From contig CAIYLW010000092.1 in the NCBI GenBank assembly GCA_903927185.1, positions 1 through 45,754 of the forward strand: a stretch of 45,754 bases of DNA, written 5' to 3'. The position numbers and the translations under genes are program-made. This document shows, piece by piece, positions 1 through 8,539 of this stretch (position 1 is its first letter; each line of letters starts with the position of its first letter). Under the pieces are notes generated by a model that saw only the letters and a program-made list of their open reading frames with translations, was not told where the DNA came from and did not search any database. Source of the DNA: an uncultured Bacteroidota bacterium (GTDB taxonomy: Bacteria; Bacteroidota; Bacteroidia; Chitinophagales; Chitinophagaceae).

Positions 1-119
1 CTCACCTCTCACCTCTCACCTCTCACCTCTCACCTCTCACCTCTCACCTCTCACCTCTCACCTCTCACCTCTCACCTCTCACCTCTCACTTCTCACTTTT
101 TATTTTTTACTTTTTACTT
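1..119. repeat. Heptanucleotide tandem repeat array (CTCACCT)n
   Basis: Twelve perfect CTCACCT units fill positions 1-84. They are followed in the same 7-bp phase by two CTCACTT units (85-98), TTTATTT (99-105) and two TTTACTT units (106-119). The array is cut by the window start, so its true length is unknown. The last unit contains the bglX stop codon (114-116), so the degenerate end of the array overlaps the gene. The units change stepwise from pure CTCACCT to T-rich versions toward the gene. Confidence 0.95.
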
Positions 120-2384
120 TTTCCAATCCACTTTAGCAGCTTGAACTTCCGAAGAGTTTGTTCCAATTTGAATATTAAATTCACCTGCCTCCCATACCTT
201 TTTCAAATCAGAATTGAAAAAAGATAATTGTTCAGGTGTTATCTCAAAACTAATAGTCTTGGTTTCACCTGCTTTCAATGAAACTTTTTGAAATCCTTTT
301 AAATCCTTTACAGCACGGGTTACTGAAGCAACAGGATCACTGATATATAACTGCACCACTTCTTCTCCAGTATAATTACCTGTATTTTTCAAAACAACAG
401 ACGCCGTTAATTTTTCATTCCCTTTCAATTCTTTTTTACTTAATTGAATGGGGCTATACTCAAATTTAGAATAGCTCAAACCAAATCCAAATGGGAACAA
501 TGGATCATTTGATTCATCTAAATAATTTGATTTGAATTTATGCCCACCTGTACCATCATATGGTCGCCCGGTGTTTTTATGGTTATAATAAATGGGAATC
601 TGACCAACTGATCTTGGGAATGTGGCAGTGATCTTTCCAGATGGATTATAATTTCCAAACAATACATCAGCAACTGCATTACCTGCTTCTGTTCCAGGAG
701 CCCATGCATCTAAAATTGCAGTAGCATGTTCCTTTTCCCAAACTAATGTTAGCGGTCTACCATTAATTAATACAATTACCAAAGGCTTACCTATTGCAGA
801 TAACGCTTTTAATAATGCTTGCTGACTGGCAGGAATACTGATGTCTGCTCTACTGGATGATTCTCCAGACATGTCTGAAGATTCTCCCACAACAGCAACT
901 ATCACATCAGATTTTTTTGCAGCTTCTAATGCTTCACTAATCATTTCTGCAGGAGATTTGCTATCAACATCTACTTGTATACCTAATGCATTTACATTTT
1001 TGGCAAACTCAGCATCATCGGTAATATTAGAGCCTTTTGCATAAATAATATTAGCACTATTTCCAACTGCATTTTTAATTCCTTCATAAACACTAACCGA
1101 TTTTTCCCAATCACCAGCTACCACCCAAGTACCTAACATATTTCTACGATTATGTGCTAAGGGTCCTACCAATGCAATTGTACCAGTTTTCTTTAATGGC
1201 AACACTTGATGATAGTTTTGCAACAACACCATACTATGAGCAGCCATATTTCTAGCAAGGGTTCGATTTTCAGCACTTAAAATATCTTTTGCAGGACGAG
1301 ACTCATCTATATAACGATAAGGATCATCAAACAAACCCAATTTATATTTTGCTTCAAGAATACGTAAACATGCCTGGTCAATATCTGCCATGGAAACTTT
1401 TCCTTCTTTCAATGATTTCTGCAAAGTGGTTAGCATTCCTTCCCCTACCATGTCCATATCTAGTCCTGCTTTCAAAGCTCTTGCAGATACAGTTTGCAAA
1501 TCGCCAATACCATGTGCAGTCATTTCAGTCACAGAAGTATAATCTGAAACTACAAAGCCCTTGAAACCCCATTGCTTGCGTAAAAGATCTGTCAACAACC
1601 ACTGATTAGCAGAAGCTGGCACCCCATCAATTTCATTAAAAGAACTCATCATACTTCCAGCACCTGCATCTACAGCTGATTTGTAGGGAGGTAAATAATA
1701 TTCATACATTTTGATCTTACTCATGTCAACTGTATTATACTCTCTACCGGCTTCCGCTCCACCATATAATGCAAAATGCTTAACACAAGCCATCATGGTA
1801 TTATTTAATGAAAGCGATTTCCCTTGATATCCTTTTACGATTGCTTTTGCAATTTCACCACCTAAATACGGATCTTCCCCTGAACCTTCTGAGATCCTTC
1901 CCCACCGTGCATCGCGAGCGATGTCTACCATTGGAGAAAAGGCCCAATTCAAACCATCCGCTGTGGCTTCTTTTGCAGCCATAGCTGCTGCATTTTGTAT
2001 CATACCCAGATCCCAGGATGCTGAAATAGCCAGTGGTATGGGATAAATAGTTTTATGACCATGTATCACATCCAAACCAAAGATCATGGGAATATGCAAT
2101 CTTGAGTTTTTAACGGCAAGGTCTTGTGCCTTACGTACTTTTTCAGGAGTATAGATCCCAAATAATCCACCCACCAGACCCTTTTTAATTTTCCCCTCTA
2201 CATCTGTACTCACTACAGAGCCAGTCGTAGCAGCGCCTCCAGGAATTATTAAATTTAACTGACCGATCTTTTCTTCAGTCGTCATTTTTGCCAACAATGC
2301 TTTTGCCTTTGCTGTAAAATCAGCTTGCGCAAAAGTTATTTGTGCAATTATTAATGTAGCAGCAATTGAAATAATTTTTTTCAT
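114..2384 (-). CDS. bglX: Periplasmic beta-glucosidase, glycoside hydrolase family 3 (BglX-like)
   Basis: This 756-residue protein has a Sec signal peptide (cleavage near residue 20, after a hydrophobic run ending in TFAQA) and the full GH3 layout: an N-terminal TIM barrel, a C-terminal alpha/beta sandwich and a fibronectin-III-like tail. Visible motifs are GLDVIHGH (103-110), the [15 protein letters not shown] region (about 202-216) and VVSDY with the expected nucleophile D281. The length is close to E. coli BglX (765). It should release terminal beta-linked glucose from oligosaccharides in the periplasm. It follows the TIM-barrel isomerase gene by 9 bp, so the two form one transcript. The stop codon lies inside the heptamer array, and no terminator hairpin is visible in the sequence available. 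Exact substrate (gluco- or xylo-oligosaccharide) is not determinable. Confidence 0.93.
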   Translation of the reverse strand: MKKIISIAATLIIAQITFAQADFTAKAKALLAKMTTEEKIGQLNLIIPGGAATTGSVVSTDVEGKIKKGLVGGLFGIYTPEKVRKAQDLAVKNSRLHIPMIFGLDVIHGHKTIYPIPLAISASWDLGMIQNAAAMAAKEATADGLNWAFSPMVDIARDARWGRISEGSGEDPYLGGEIAKAIVKGYQGKSLSLNNTMMACVKHFALYGGAEAGREYNTVDMSKIKMYEYYLPPYKSAVDAGAGSMMSSFNEIDGVPASANQWLLTDLLRKQWGFKGFVVSDYTSVTEMTAHGIGDLQTVSARALKAGLDMDMVGEGMLTTLQKSLKEGKVSMADIDQACLRILEAKYKLGLFDDPYRYIDESRPAKDILSAENRTLARNMAAHSMVLLQNYHQVLPLKKTGTIALVGPLAHNRRNMLGTWVVAGDWEKSVSVYEGIKNAVGNSANIIYAKGSNITDDAEFAKNVNALGIQVDVDSKSPAEMISEALEAAKKSDVIVAVVGESSDMSGESSSRADISIPASQQALLKALSAIGKPLVIVLINGRPLTLVWEKEHATAILDAWAPGTEAGNAVADVLFGNYNPSGKITATFPRSVGQIPIYYNHKNTGRPYDGTGGHKFKSNYLDESNDPLFPFGFGLSYSKFEYSPIQLSKKELKGNEKLTASVVLKNTGNYTGEEVVQLYISDPVASVTRAVKDLKGFQKVSLKAGETKTISFEITPEQLSFFNSDLKKVWEAGEFNIQIGTNSSEVQAAKVDWKK

Positions 2385-2393
2385 GATTCTATA

Positions 2394-3323
2394 TTATGGG
2401 TGCAATAATTTATGAATATAATTATAACTAGTGGTAATATTCTCAATCGGACTTGGAGCACCATCTTGTTCAATAAAAAAATATTTCATTCCAGCTTCTG
2501 AAGCATGATCAAAAATTCTTTTGAAATCAAAATCGCCTTTACCAACTTCAATCACTTTTTCTCTAGTCTTATCCAGATCTTTTACATGCCACAAATGGAA
2601 TCTTCCTTTATTAGCTTTAAACATTTCAACCGGATCTATTCCTGCTTTCATAACCCATGCAAGATCTAATTCCATTTTCACTAAAGCAGGATCTGTCTGA
2701 CTTAATAATAGATCGTAAGGAATCACTCCATCCACAGTTTTGAATTCAGCATCGTGATTATGGTAAGCAAATAATAATCCCGCTTTTTTAGCAGCTACAG
2801 ATGCTTTATTCAAGACTTCAATCGATGCTTTAATCTCATCTAAAGTACCGATTGGTGTATTTGCACATACCAAATAAGTAACGCCACCTTCAGCAGCCTG
2901 ATCGATTAATTCCTGATAGTTATCGCGCAAATTTTTCATAGGCGGAATCACCATTGGTTTTCCATCAGCCCCAAGTGGCATTTTAGCACCAGCTGGCATT
3001 TTAAAAGGAGCTCCTAATACATGGTGAGAACGCCAAGTCATACCAAGATCCTTTAATGTTGTAGCAAATTCTTTAGGCTTCATTCCATAATAACCACCCA
3101 ATTTGCTGAATGCAGATTCAATTTCTCGATACCCCACTTTAGAAATTTTTTCTAAATATCCTTTGGGATCCTGATCAATTACTCCAAAAAGTGTAAACAA
3201 TTGTAACCCTTCATTAGGATACCTTGGCCCAAATAAACCATTCGCAAGAAGTTCAGTCTGGAACATTACGGATCCTAAACCAAGAATAGCAGTTTGCTTT
3301 AAAAAATTTCTACGTTGATTCAT
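2394..3323 (-). CDS. Exported sugar phosphate isomerase/epimerase-like TIM-barrel protein
   Basis: This 309-residue protein begins with a twin-arginine-type leader (QRRNFLKQ, then a hydrophobic stretch), so export of a folded, metal-bound enzyme is likely. The rest matches the xylose-isomerase-like TIM-barrel family: candidate metal or substrate ligands occur in YHNHDAEF, MELDLAW, HVKDLD and FIEQD. Members isomerise or epimerise sugars or cleave modified sugars, and the precise reaction cannot be read from sequence. It is the first gene of a two-gene minus-strand operon with the GH3 glucosidase, which suggests action on the released sugar or glycoside. A palindrome candidate operator lies 50-70 bp upstream. 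Confidence 0.85.
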   Translation of the reverse strand: MNQRRNFLKQTAILGLGSVMFQTELLANGLFGPRYPNEGLQLFTLFGVIDQDPKGYLEKISKVGYREIESAFSKLGGYYGMKPKEFATTLKDLGMTWRSHHVLGAPFKMPAGAKMPLGADGKPMVIPPMKNLRDNYQELIDQAAEGGVTYLVCANTPIGTLDEIKASIEVLNKASVAAKKAGLLFAYHNHDAEFKTVDGVIPYDLLLSQTDPALVKMELDLAWVMKAGIDPVEMFKANKGRFHLWHVKDLDKTREKVIEVGKGDFDFKRIFDHASEAGMKYFFIEQDGAPSPIENITTSYNYIHKLLHP

Positions 3324-3372
3324 TTAAGTTCATTTAAATATGGCTGGAGAATTTTAGCAAAAAAACGCTTCT

Positions 3373-3393
3373 ATTGCGTCATTATGACACAAT
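3373..3393. promoter_or_regulatory. Near-perfect 21-bp palindrome, candidate operator of the NUDIX regulator
   Basis: Half-sites ATTGCGTCAT (3373-3382) and ATGACACAAT (3384-3393) flank a central T; 9 of 10 positions are complementary. The site sits between the divergent glucosidase operon and the NUDIX-type regulator. On the minus strand it lies directly upstream of a TTTTTTTG run (3365-3358) that could serve as a -7 box, so a bound protein would block the glucosidase promoter. Binding is inferred from symmetry and position only. Confidence 0.6.
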
Positions 3394-3457
3394 GCTACAG
3401 ATAAATGTTCAAAATTGAAAATAAATCGGGAGGGATTTTATCTTATTTTCGAGTAAT

Positions 3458-4231
3458 ATGATACCCCAGAAAACATTTAGCGAAGTGATAGCCGACGGAG
3501 AAGGGATTTTTCAACCTTCCGTTTCACTCGATTGTGTCATTTTTGGATTTCATGAGAACGAATTAAAAGTCTTACTAATTAAAGCAAGAACTACTGATCA
3601 TTGGGCATTACCTGGAGGGTTTGTTTTTAAAGAAGAAGATTTAGATGACGCAGCTACTCGCGTACTCAAAGAAAGAACTGGTATTAATGATATCTTCTTG
3701 CAACAATTTCATGTATTTGGATCTGCTAATCGCTCTGACTGGAATATCCATCGCAGCAATTTAAAAAAAGATGGCATTGAAATCGGACCCAACCACTGGT
3801 TACTCAAAAGATTTATTACTGTTGGCTATTATGCACTAGTAGAATTTGCACATGTGATTGCCACTCCCGATTCAAGCTCTGAAGATTGTAAATGGTGGGA
3901 TATCAATGAAATTGATGAACTCTTCATGGACCACAAACAGATCCTTGACAAGGCACTTGATACCCTCAGGCTCCAATTAAATCATTTGCCCATTGGTTAT
4001 AATTTATTGCCTCAAAAATTCACGATGCCCGAGTTGCAAAAATTATATGAAACCATTTTAAATAAAACTTTAGACAGAAGAAATTTCCAAAGAAGGATAA
4101 CGGGTTTTGGAATTTTGAAACGTTTAAAAGAAACTCGAAAAGGTGGTGCACATAGAGCTCCATTTCTTTACTCTTTTGATATGCGTAAATACCGAAAAGC
4201 ATTGAAGCAAGGCCTTCATGGTGGATGGTAA
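3458..4231 (+). CDS. NUDIX-fold transcriptional regulator (NrtR/AraR-type)
   Basis: This 257-residue protein has an N-terminal NUDIX fold and a C-terminal winged helix (about 187-250, with FTMPELQKLYE and RRNFQRRI as in NrtR-type HTH domains). The NUDIX box begins at G54 but is damaged: the RE pair is R68-V69 and the second EE pair is E72-R73, so two metal-binding glutamates are gone. Hydrolysis is therefore unlikely; the domain probably senses a ligand. Related Bacteroidetes proteins of this architecture (for example AraR of B. thetaiotaomicron) regulate sugar catabolism. It is divergent from the glucosidase operon and 15 bp ahead of a HAD sugar-phosphate enzyme, so it likely controls both. 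A weak -7 element (TATTTTCG) ends about 8 nt before the ATG. Confidence 0.88.
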   Translation: MIPQKTFSEVIADGEGIFQPSVSLDCVIFGFHENELKVLLIKARTTDHWALPGGFVFKEEDLDDAATRVLKERTGINDIFLQQFHVFGSANRSDWNIHRSNLKKDGIEIGPNHWLLKRFITVGYYALVEFAHVIATPDSSSEDCKWWDINEIDELFMDHKQILDKALDTLRLQLNHLPIGYNLLPQKFTMPELQKLYETILNKTLDRRNFQRRITGFGILKRLKETRKGGAHRAPFLYSFDMRKYRKALKQGLHGGW

Positions 4232-4246
4232 AATCAATTTTAAAAA

Positions 4247-4930
4247 ATGACAAAACAATTTAAAGCGATCATTTTCGATTTAGATGGAGTGATAATCGAT
4301 TCGAATCCAGCTATCATAGAATTCTGGAGTGCTTGGGCCTTAAAAGAGGGATTTACACTTACTGATGAATTGATCCGAGAATGGGTTTTTGGCAGAAGAG
4401 TTACCGCAACAATTGAAGGATTATTTTCACATATCTCAAAAGAGCGAAAAAAAGAAATTGAACAGGACGGTTATTTATTTGATCAGACCATGCAACCGGA
4501 AGGAATAGCAGGCATTAAACATTTTATTGAAGGCTTAACAAAAATACCTTTTACGATGGGTGTTGCAACAAGTTCACACCATGAACGAATGTTACAAATG
4601 TTAGAACGGGTGGGTGTGGCAGATCACTTTGTACATTTCGTTACAGCACATGATGTAAGCAAGGGTAAACCAGATCCAGAGCCCTATTTAAAAATGGCTG
4701 AGAAAATAAATTTATATCCTTCTCATTGTCTCGTATTTGAAGATGCAAATAGCGGCGTACAGTCTGCCATTGCTGCAGGTATGCAAGTGATAGGAATTGG
4801 GGATGAAGTAACTAAAGAAGAGTTACTTTTAAATGGTGCGCTGGAAGTAATTAGCAACTTTACAGAAATCGAGATTATAGGTAATCGGTTACAGACAAAA
4901 AATGGGAACTACTATCTATTGAATAGTTAA
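4247..4930 (+). CDS. HAD-IA hydrolase, beta-phosphoglucomutase/sugar-phosphatase-like
   Basis: This 227-residue cytosolic protein carries all HAD motifs: FDLDGVIIDS near the start (nucleophile and acid/base Asp), TSSHH (motif II), KGKPDPEPY (motif III lysine) and FEDANSGV (motif IV acids). A helical cap lies between motifs I and II, as in subfamily IA. It could be a beta-phosphoglucomutase or a sugar phosphatase; the cap residues do not let me decide. Starting 15 bp after the regulator it is probably co-transcribed, and it may process a phosphorylated product of the divergent glucosidase pathway. Its 3' end overlaps the convergent cmk by 4 bp. Confidence 0.82.
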   Translation: MTKQFKAIIFDLDGVIIDSNPAIIEFWSAWALKEGFTLTDELIREWVFGRRVTATIEGLFSHISKERKKEIEQDGYLFDQTMQPEGIAGIKHFIEGLTKIPFTMGVATSSHHERMLQMLERVGVADHFVHFVTAHDVSKGKPDPEPYLKMAEKINLYPSHCLVFEDANSGVQSAIAAGMQVIGIGDEVTKEELLLNGALEVISNFTEIEIIGNRLQTKNGNYYLLNS

Positions 4931-5613
4931 CGAGATATATTAATTTTTTCATTAGCCCATTTCAAAACTATTTCCAATTGTTCTTCTCTTGTTAAATTAC
5001 TATTGTCTAATTCAATAGCATCTTCTGCTTTTCTTAATGGACTGACTTCTCTGTGACTATCAATATAATCACGCGACTCAAGATTGTTCTTGACCTCTTC
5101 AATAGTAATAACCGGATTTTTTTCAAACATCTCTTTATATCTTCTTTCCACTCGTATTGCTGGATCTGCAACTACAAATATTTTTAACTCTGCATGAGGG
5201 AAAACAGTTGTTCCAATATCTCGACCATCCATTACAATCCCTTTTTTATTACCCATTAATTGTTGTTGAGCCACAGCAAATTCACGCACTTCTTTTACCG
5301 TTGAAACAGCACTCACATTATCACTTACAGGCATTTCTCTGATCAGTACTTCCACATCCTCATGATTTAAATACATATCGGATTTTCCAGTTTCGGCATT
5401 ATATTGAAAATCTAATGTTATGTTTTTCAAGGCATTCAAAACTTCCACTTGATGATTCCAATCAATACGATGTCTCAAAAAATACAACGTTATGGCCCGA
5501 TACATGGCACCTGAATCGATAAACACATAATTCAATTCATTGGCGAGTTGGCGAGCTAAAGTGCTCTTGCCACAAGAAGAAAATCCGTCGAGTGTAATAA
5601 TTATTTTACCCAT
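4927..5613 (-). CDS. cmk: Cytidylate kinase
   Basis: This 228-residue enzyme phosphorylates CMP/dCMP with ATP. It has the P-loop GFSSCGKST (10-18), the CMP-binding DSGAMYRAI segment, the MDGRDIGTTVFP region that binds the nucleotide, and the RRYKE lid arginines. Length matches bacterial Cmk (about 225). The start fits the family (MGKIIITLDG). It appears monocistronic, converging with the HAD gene and sharing 4 bp with it. Confidence 0.97.
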   Translation of the reverse strand: MGKIIITLDGFSSCGKSTLARQLANELNYVFIDSGAMYRAITLYFLRHRIDWNHQVEVLNALKNITLDFQYNAETGKSDMYLNHEDVEVLIREMPVSDNVSAVSTVKEVREFAVAQQQLMGNKKGIVMDGRDIGTTVFPHAELKIFVVADPAIRVERRYKEMFEKNPVITIEEVKNNLESRDYIDSHREVSPLRKAEDAIELDNSNLTREEQLEIVLKWANEKINISR

Positions 5614-5697
5614 GATAGTTCGGACAAACCGTTGGTTATTTCATGCAAAGTTGCATTAAATAATAGGTGTTTTCAAATAATTGATTGGATGAAATTT

Positions 5698-6606
5698 TTA
5701 CTTTAAATCTGTAAAAAGATTGGGAAAATCAGATATAATGCCATGAACTCCCATTTTCTTTAAAACTTGCATCCTCGGCAGATCATTTACTGTCCAAGGA
5801 ATTATTTGAATTCCTGCATCTCTGCACTGCTTAATTAATAGATCAGTTACAAGCGTATGTGCAGGACTATAAATTGTAGGTATAAATCCGAGGTCTTTTA
5901 ATTGTAAAGCAAAAGGTTTTTTATCAAAGTCTTCAATCAGGAGAGCCGTTTTAAAATTGGGATATTGCTGATGCAAATATTGAAGGGTTCTGATATCGAA
6001 GGATTGAATAATTACTTTATCCTCCATTTTTTTGGATTGAATCACAGCTACCAGTAAATCAACAAACTCTTCCGGACCTGGATGAAAAATCCCATCGGTT
6101 TTTGGATTCGTTTTAGTTTCAATATTGAATTGAGGTACGGGCTTATGTTGTTGTAAACAATAGGCTTGAACCGAATCAAATAATAGTGACAGTAGCGGTT
6201 TACAAGTGGCTATTTTTTGCTGCAAAGGAAATCTTGGGTGAGGTTTTAATCCCACATCAAATTTTTGAATTTCTGCATAATTCATCTCAAACATATTAAA
6301 CCCTTTCTCAGCAGACTCTTCAATAAAACCACCATCAGGCTTTGTTGTTATTTCATGATTAAAAAATGGCTCATGACTTAAAAAAACTTTTTTGTCTTTA
6401 CTAATCGAAGCATCCATTTCCAAAGTAGTAACACCTAGATCAATAGCTTTTATCATTGCAGGAATAGTATTCTCTGGCATTAAAGCCCTGCAACCCCGAT
6501 GCCCTTCTTTATCAAATGCAGTTGAACCAAATCCTGCACTATGTGGCACTTTTGCAGTCATACAAGACAGACTTAAAACAATTAAACATACAGCTCCTAA
6601 TTTCAT
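5698..6606 (-). CDS. Glycerophosphodiester phosphodiesterase, exported
   Basis: This 302-residue protein hydrolyses glycerophosphodiesters to glycerol-3-phosphate and an alcohol. The GDPD signature is intact: H36-R37-G, the PENT motif with E45-N46, the metal-binding E63 and D65 (LEMDA) and H78 (SHEP). The N-terminus is a hydrophobic signal ending in a Cys at about residue 15; the preceding residues are only a partial lipobox, so lipoprotein status is uncertain. The start ATG overlaps the stop of the upstream PaiB-like gene as ATGA (6603-6606), implying translational coupling. Confidence 0.93.
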   Translation of the reverse strand: MKLGAVCLIVLSLSCMTAKVPHSAGFGSTAFDKEGHRGCRALMPENTIPAMIKAIDLGVTTLEMDASISKDKKVFLSHEPFFNHEITTKPDGGFIEESAEKGFNMFEMNYAEIQKFDVGLKPHPRFPLQQKIATCKPLLSLLFDSVQAYCLQQHKPVPQFNIETKTNPKTDGIFHPGPEEFVDLLVAVIQSKKMEDKVIIQSFDIRTLQYLHQQYPNFKTALLIEDFDKKPFALQLKDLGFIPTIYSPAHTLVTDLLIKQCRDAGIQIIPWTVNDLPRMQVLKKMGVHGIISDFPNLFTDLK

Positions 6607-7235
6607 TTATCAGAAATTTTATCAGCATTTTTTTTCATCTCTTCTGCTACAGTTCTAGCAGCTAAATCTCCCTTCTCTAATTCTCCAATTACATTATGAT
6701 AGCTCTGTTTATTTCTATTCTGACTCATTTTAAAAACATGCTGCAAATCTGTTACTTCAATTTCTAATGCAATAATTGCTTTCATATTTGATTGCATATA
6801 TTCATCCGGAAGATTTTTAACTTGAGATGAAGAGTCCGGATCTTTTTCAAAATGAGCAGTAAGATGTGTTAATAAATCATACAGTTCTTTTTCTGATAAG
6901 AAGCGCAATACTCCTTTAGCATGCACGGCCTGGTAGTTCCAAGTGCTCCCCCTATCGTCATTATGATACCAACTAGAACTTACATAGGCATTTGCCCCTT
7001 GAAAAATCACTAACACATTACCATTGCTTTCAAAAGCAATATGATGATCTTGCTTGCGCATGATATGAGCTTGCAAATATAATTTTTCATCCCGCTCCAC
7101 TATCAATACTGGAATATGGGTGGCTACTGGTAAATTGTTTTTGTCAATACCACATATGGTTACAAATGGATGCGCTTTCATAAACGCCATAACCTCTGCG
7201 TTTTCGTTTGCTTTGAAATGAGGAACATGATACAT
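6603..7235 (-). CDS. PaiB-like FMN-binding protein
   Basis: This 210-residue protein belongs to the PaiB / FMN-binding split-barrel family. It has the typical opening MYHVPHFK, a THIPVL segment, QGANAYVSSSWY and the STWNYQAVHAKG core motif, followed by the C-terminal helical part. B. subtilis PaiB is described as a negative regulator of sporulation and protease genes; in other bacteria the role is unclear and it may be an FMN/heme-type redox protein. The next gene (GDPD) overlaps by 4 bp. No DNA-binding motif is obvious. Confidence 0.88.
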   Translation of the reverse strand: MYHVPHFKANENAEVMAFMKAHPFVTICGIDKNNLPVATHIPVLIVERDEKLYLQAHIMRKQDHHIAFESNGNVLVIFQGANAYVSSSWYHNDDRGSTWNYQAVHAKGVLRFLSEKELYDLLTHLTAHFEKDPDSSSQVKNLPDEYMQSNMKAIIALEIEVTDLQHVFKMSQNRNKQSYHNVIGELEKGDLAARTVAEEMKKNADKISDK

Positions 7236-7250
7236 GGTTCGAATTTAAAC

Positions 7251-7286
7251 AAAAAAAGCTCTCTACATTTTTTGTAGAGAGCTTTT
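7251..7286 (-). terminator. Rho-independent terminator of mrp
   Basis: Perfect 14-bp inverted repeat (7254-7267 and 7273-7286) with a 5-nt loop. On the minus strand it is followed by a run of seven Ts ending at 7251. It lies 15 bp downstream of the mrp stop codon. Confidence 0.92.
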
Positions 7287-7301
7287 CAAAAAATTAATCC
7301 T

Positions 7302-8402
7302 TTATTGTTCTGTGATGGTGATTGTTTGTGTTTTAGGCATTTCTGCATTCCGCATGGCAATGTTTCTAACAGTTGCAGAAGTAAAATCACGAAATGCTTT
7401 TTTGCTAATTTCATCATCCCCCGCCATAGCTGGTATTCCAGCATCTCCACTTTCCTGAATTGATTGAACTAAGGGTATCTGCCCCAAAAATGCTAAATCA
7501 TACTCATCTGCCAGTCGTTTTCCACCTTCTTTTCCAAACAAATAATATTTATTATCCGGAAGTTCTGCTGGGGTAAAATAACTCATGTTTTCCACAAGGC
7601 CGATTATCGGAACATTAATTTGAGCCTGACCAAACATAGCAATTCCTTTTTTCGCATCCGCTAATGCCACATTTTGAGGAGTTGTAACGATTACTACACC
7701 AGTAACAGGTACTGTTTGCATTAAGGTTAAATGAATATCTCCAGTTCCAGGAGGCATGTCTACAATTAAATAGTCTAATTCGCCCCAATCAACATCAGTT
7801 ACAAATTGACGCATCGCACTGCTAGCCATTGGTCCACGCCATACCACCGCATTTTTTTCATCTACCAATAAACCAATACTCATTAAAGTAATGCCATGTT
7901 TTTTCAATGGTATGATCATTCCCTTACCATCTACATCTTTCATCATAGGACGCTCTCCACGAACGCCAAACATGATTGGCACACTAGGTCCATAAATATC
8001 TGCATCCATTAAACCAACGGTTGCACCACCTTCCGCTAAAGCCAGGGCTAAATTTGCTGAGACAGTGCTTTTACCTACACCACCTTTACCACTCACAACA
8101 GCAATTATATTCTTAACCCCTGCCAAAACCTCCTTATTATCTTTGCGAATAGACGAAGTATTGGAGGTGAAATTCACTGTTATTTCAGCTGATTTATTCA
8201 CTAAAATTTTAATGGCATTTTCACTTGCAGTTCGCATCATGTCCTTCATTGGACAAGCTGGAGTGGTTAACACAATGGTAAAACTCACTTTGTTTCCATC
8301 GATAGAAAGGTCTTTAATCATGTTTAAAGTAACCAGATCCTTACCTAAATCAGGCTCCTGCACATTACTTAGAGCCTGTAAAATAGCCGCTTCAGTCATC
8401 AC
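7302..8402 (-). CDS. mrp: Mrp/NBP35-family P-loop ATPase, Fe-S cluster carrier
   Basis: This 366-residue protein has an N-terminal MIP18/DUF59 domain (1 to about 85, with TTPACPM around C50) and a ParA-like ATPase with deviant Walker A SGKGGVGKST (104-113), DADIYGPS and DMPPGTGD. In the family it carries or delivers Fe-S clusters. The CxxC that normally follows the ENMSYF motif and bridges a cluster between subunits is absent: here NMSYF (272-276) is followed by TPAELP, and C50 is the only cysteine in the protein. It may use the DUF59 cysteine or have shifted function. A strong terminator follows; a TAACTTTG box lies upstream. The start could also be the second Met. Confidence 0.94.
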   Translation of the reverse strand: MMTEAAILQALSNVQEPDLGKDLVTLNMIKDLSIDGNKVSFTIVLTTPACPMKDMMRTASENAIKILVNKSAEITVNFTSNTSSIRKDNKEVLAGVKNIIAVVSGKGGVGKSTVSANLALALAEGGATVGLMDADIYGPSVPIMFGVRGERPMMKDVDGKGMIIPLKKHGITLMSIGLLVDEKNAVVWRGPMASSAMRQFVTDVDWGELDYLIVDMPPGTGDIHLTLMQTVPVTGVVIVTTPQNVALADAKKGIAMFGQAQINVPIIGLVENMSYFTPAELPDNKYYLFGKEGGKRLADEYDLAFLGQIPLVQSIQESGDAGIPAMAGDDEISKKAFRDFTSATVRNIAMRNAEMPKTQTITITEQ

Positions 8403-8433
8403 GAAAGTTTTTGTTAAAAAAGAAAATACCGCG

Positions 8434-8441
8434 CAAAGTTA
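8434..8441 (-). promoter_or_regulatory. -7 promoter box TAACTTTG upstream of mrp
   Basis: The minus strand reads TAACTTTG at 8441-8434, an exact match to the Bacteroidetes TANNTTTG -7 consensus, 31 bp before the mrp start codon. I see no convincing -33 TTTG at the usual spacing. Confidence 0.5.
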
Positions 8442-8539
8442 ACAGCTGACAGCCTTACTTTGTTCTAAATCCCATAGTTTAAATAAAGAAGTGGCTAAGT
8501 CTGGATTTTATGTGTAAACGCTTTTGTATTTTTGATACG

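Noticed and set aside
1..119. CRISPR-like array at the window start
   Set aside because: The units are only 7 bp and contiguous with no spacers; it is a simple tandem repeat.
1289..1564. 91-codon plus-strand open frame opposite bglX
   Set aside because: Antisense to the conserved catalytic region of the glucosidase, with no signal of its own.
8065..8442. 125-codon plus-strand open frame opposite mrp
   Set aside because: It lies antisense to a well-supported, conserved gene and has no recognisable domain or promoter; composition fits a shadow frame.
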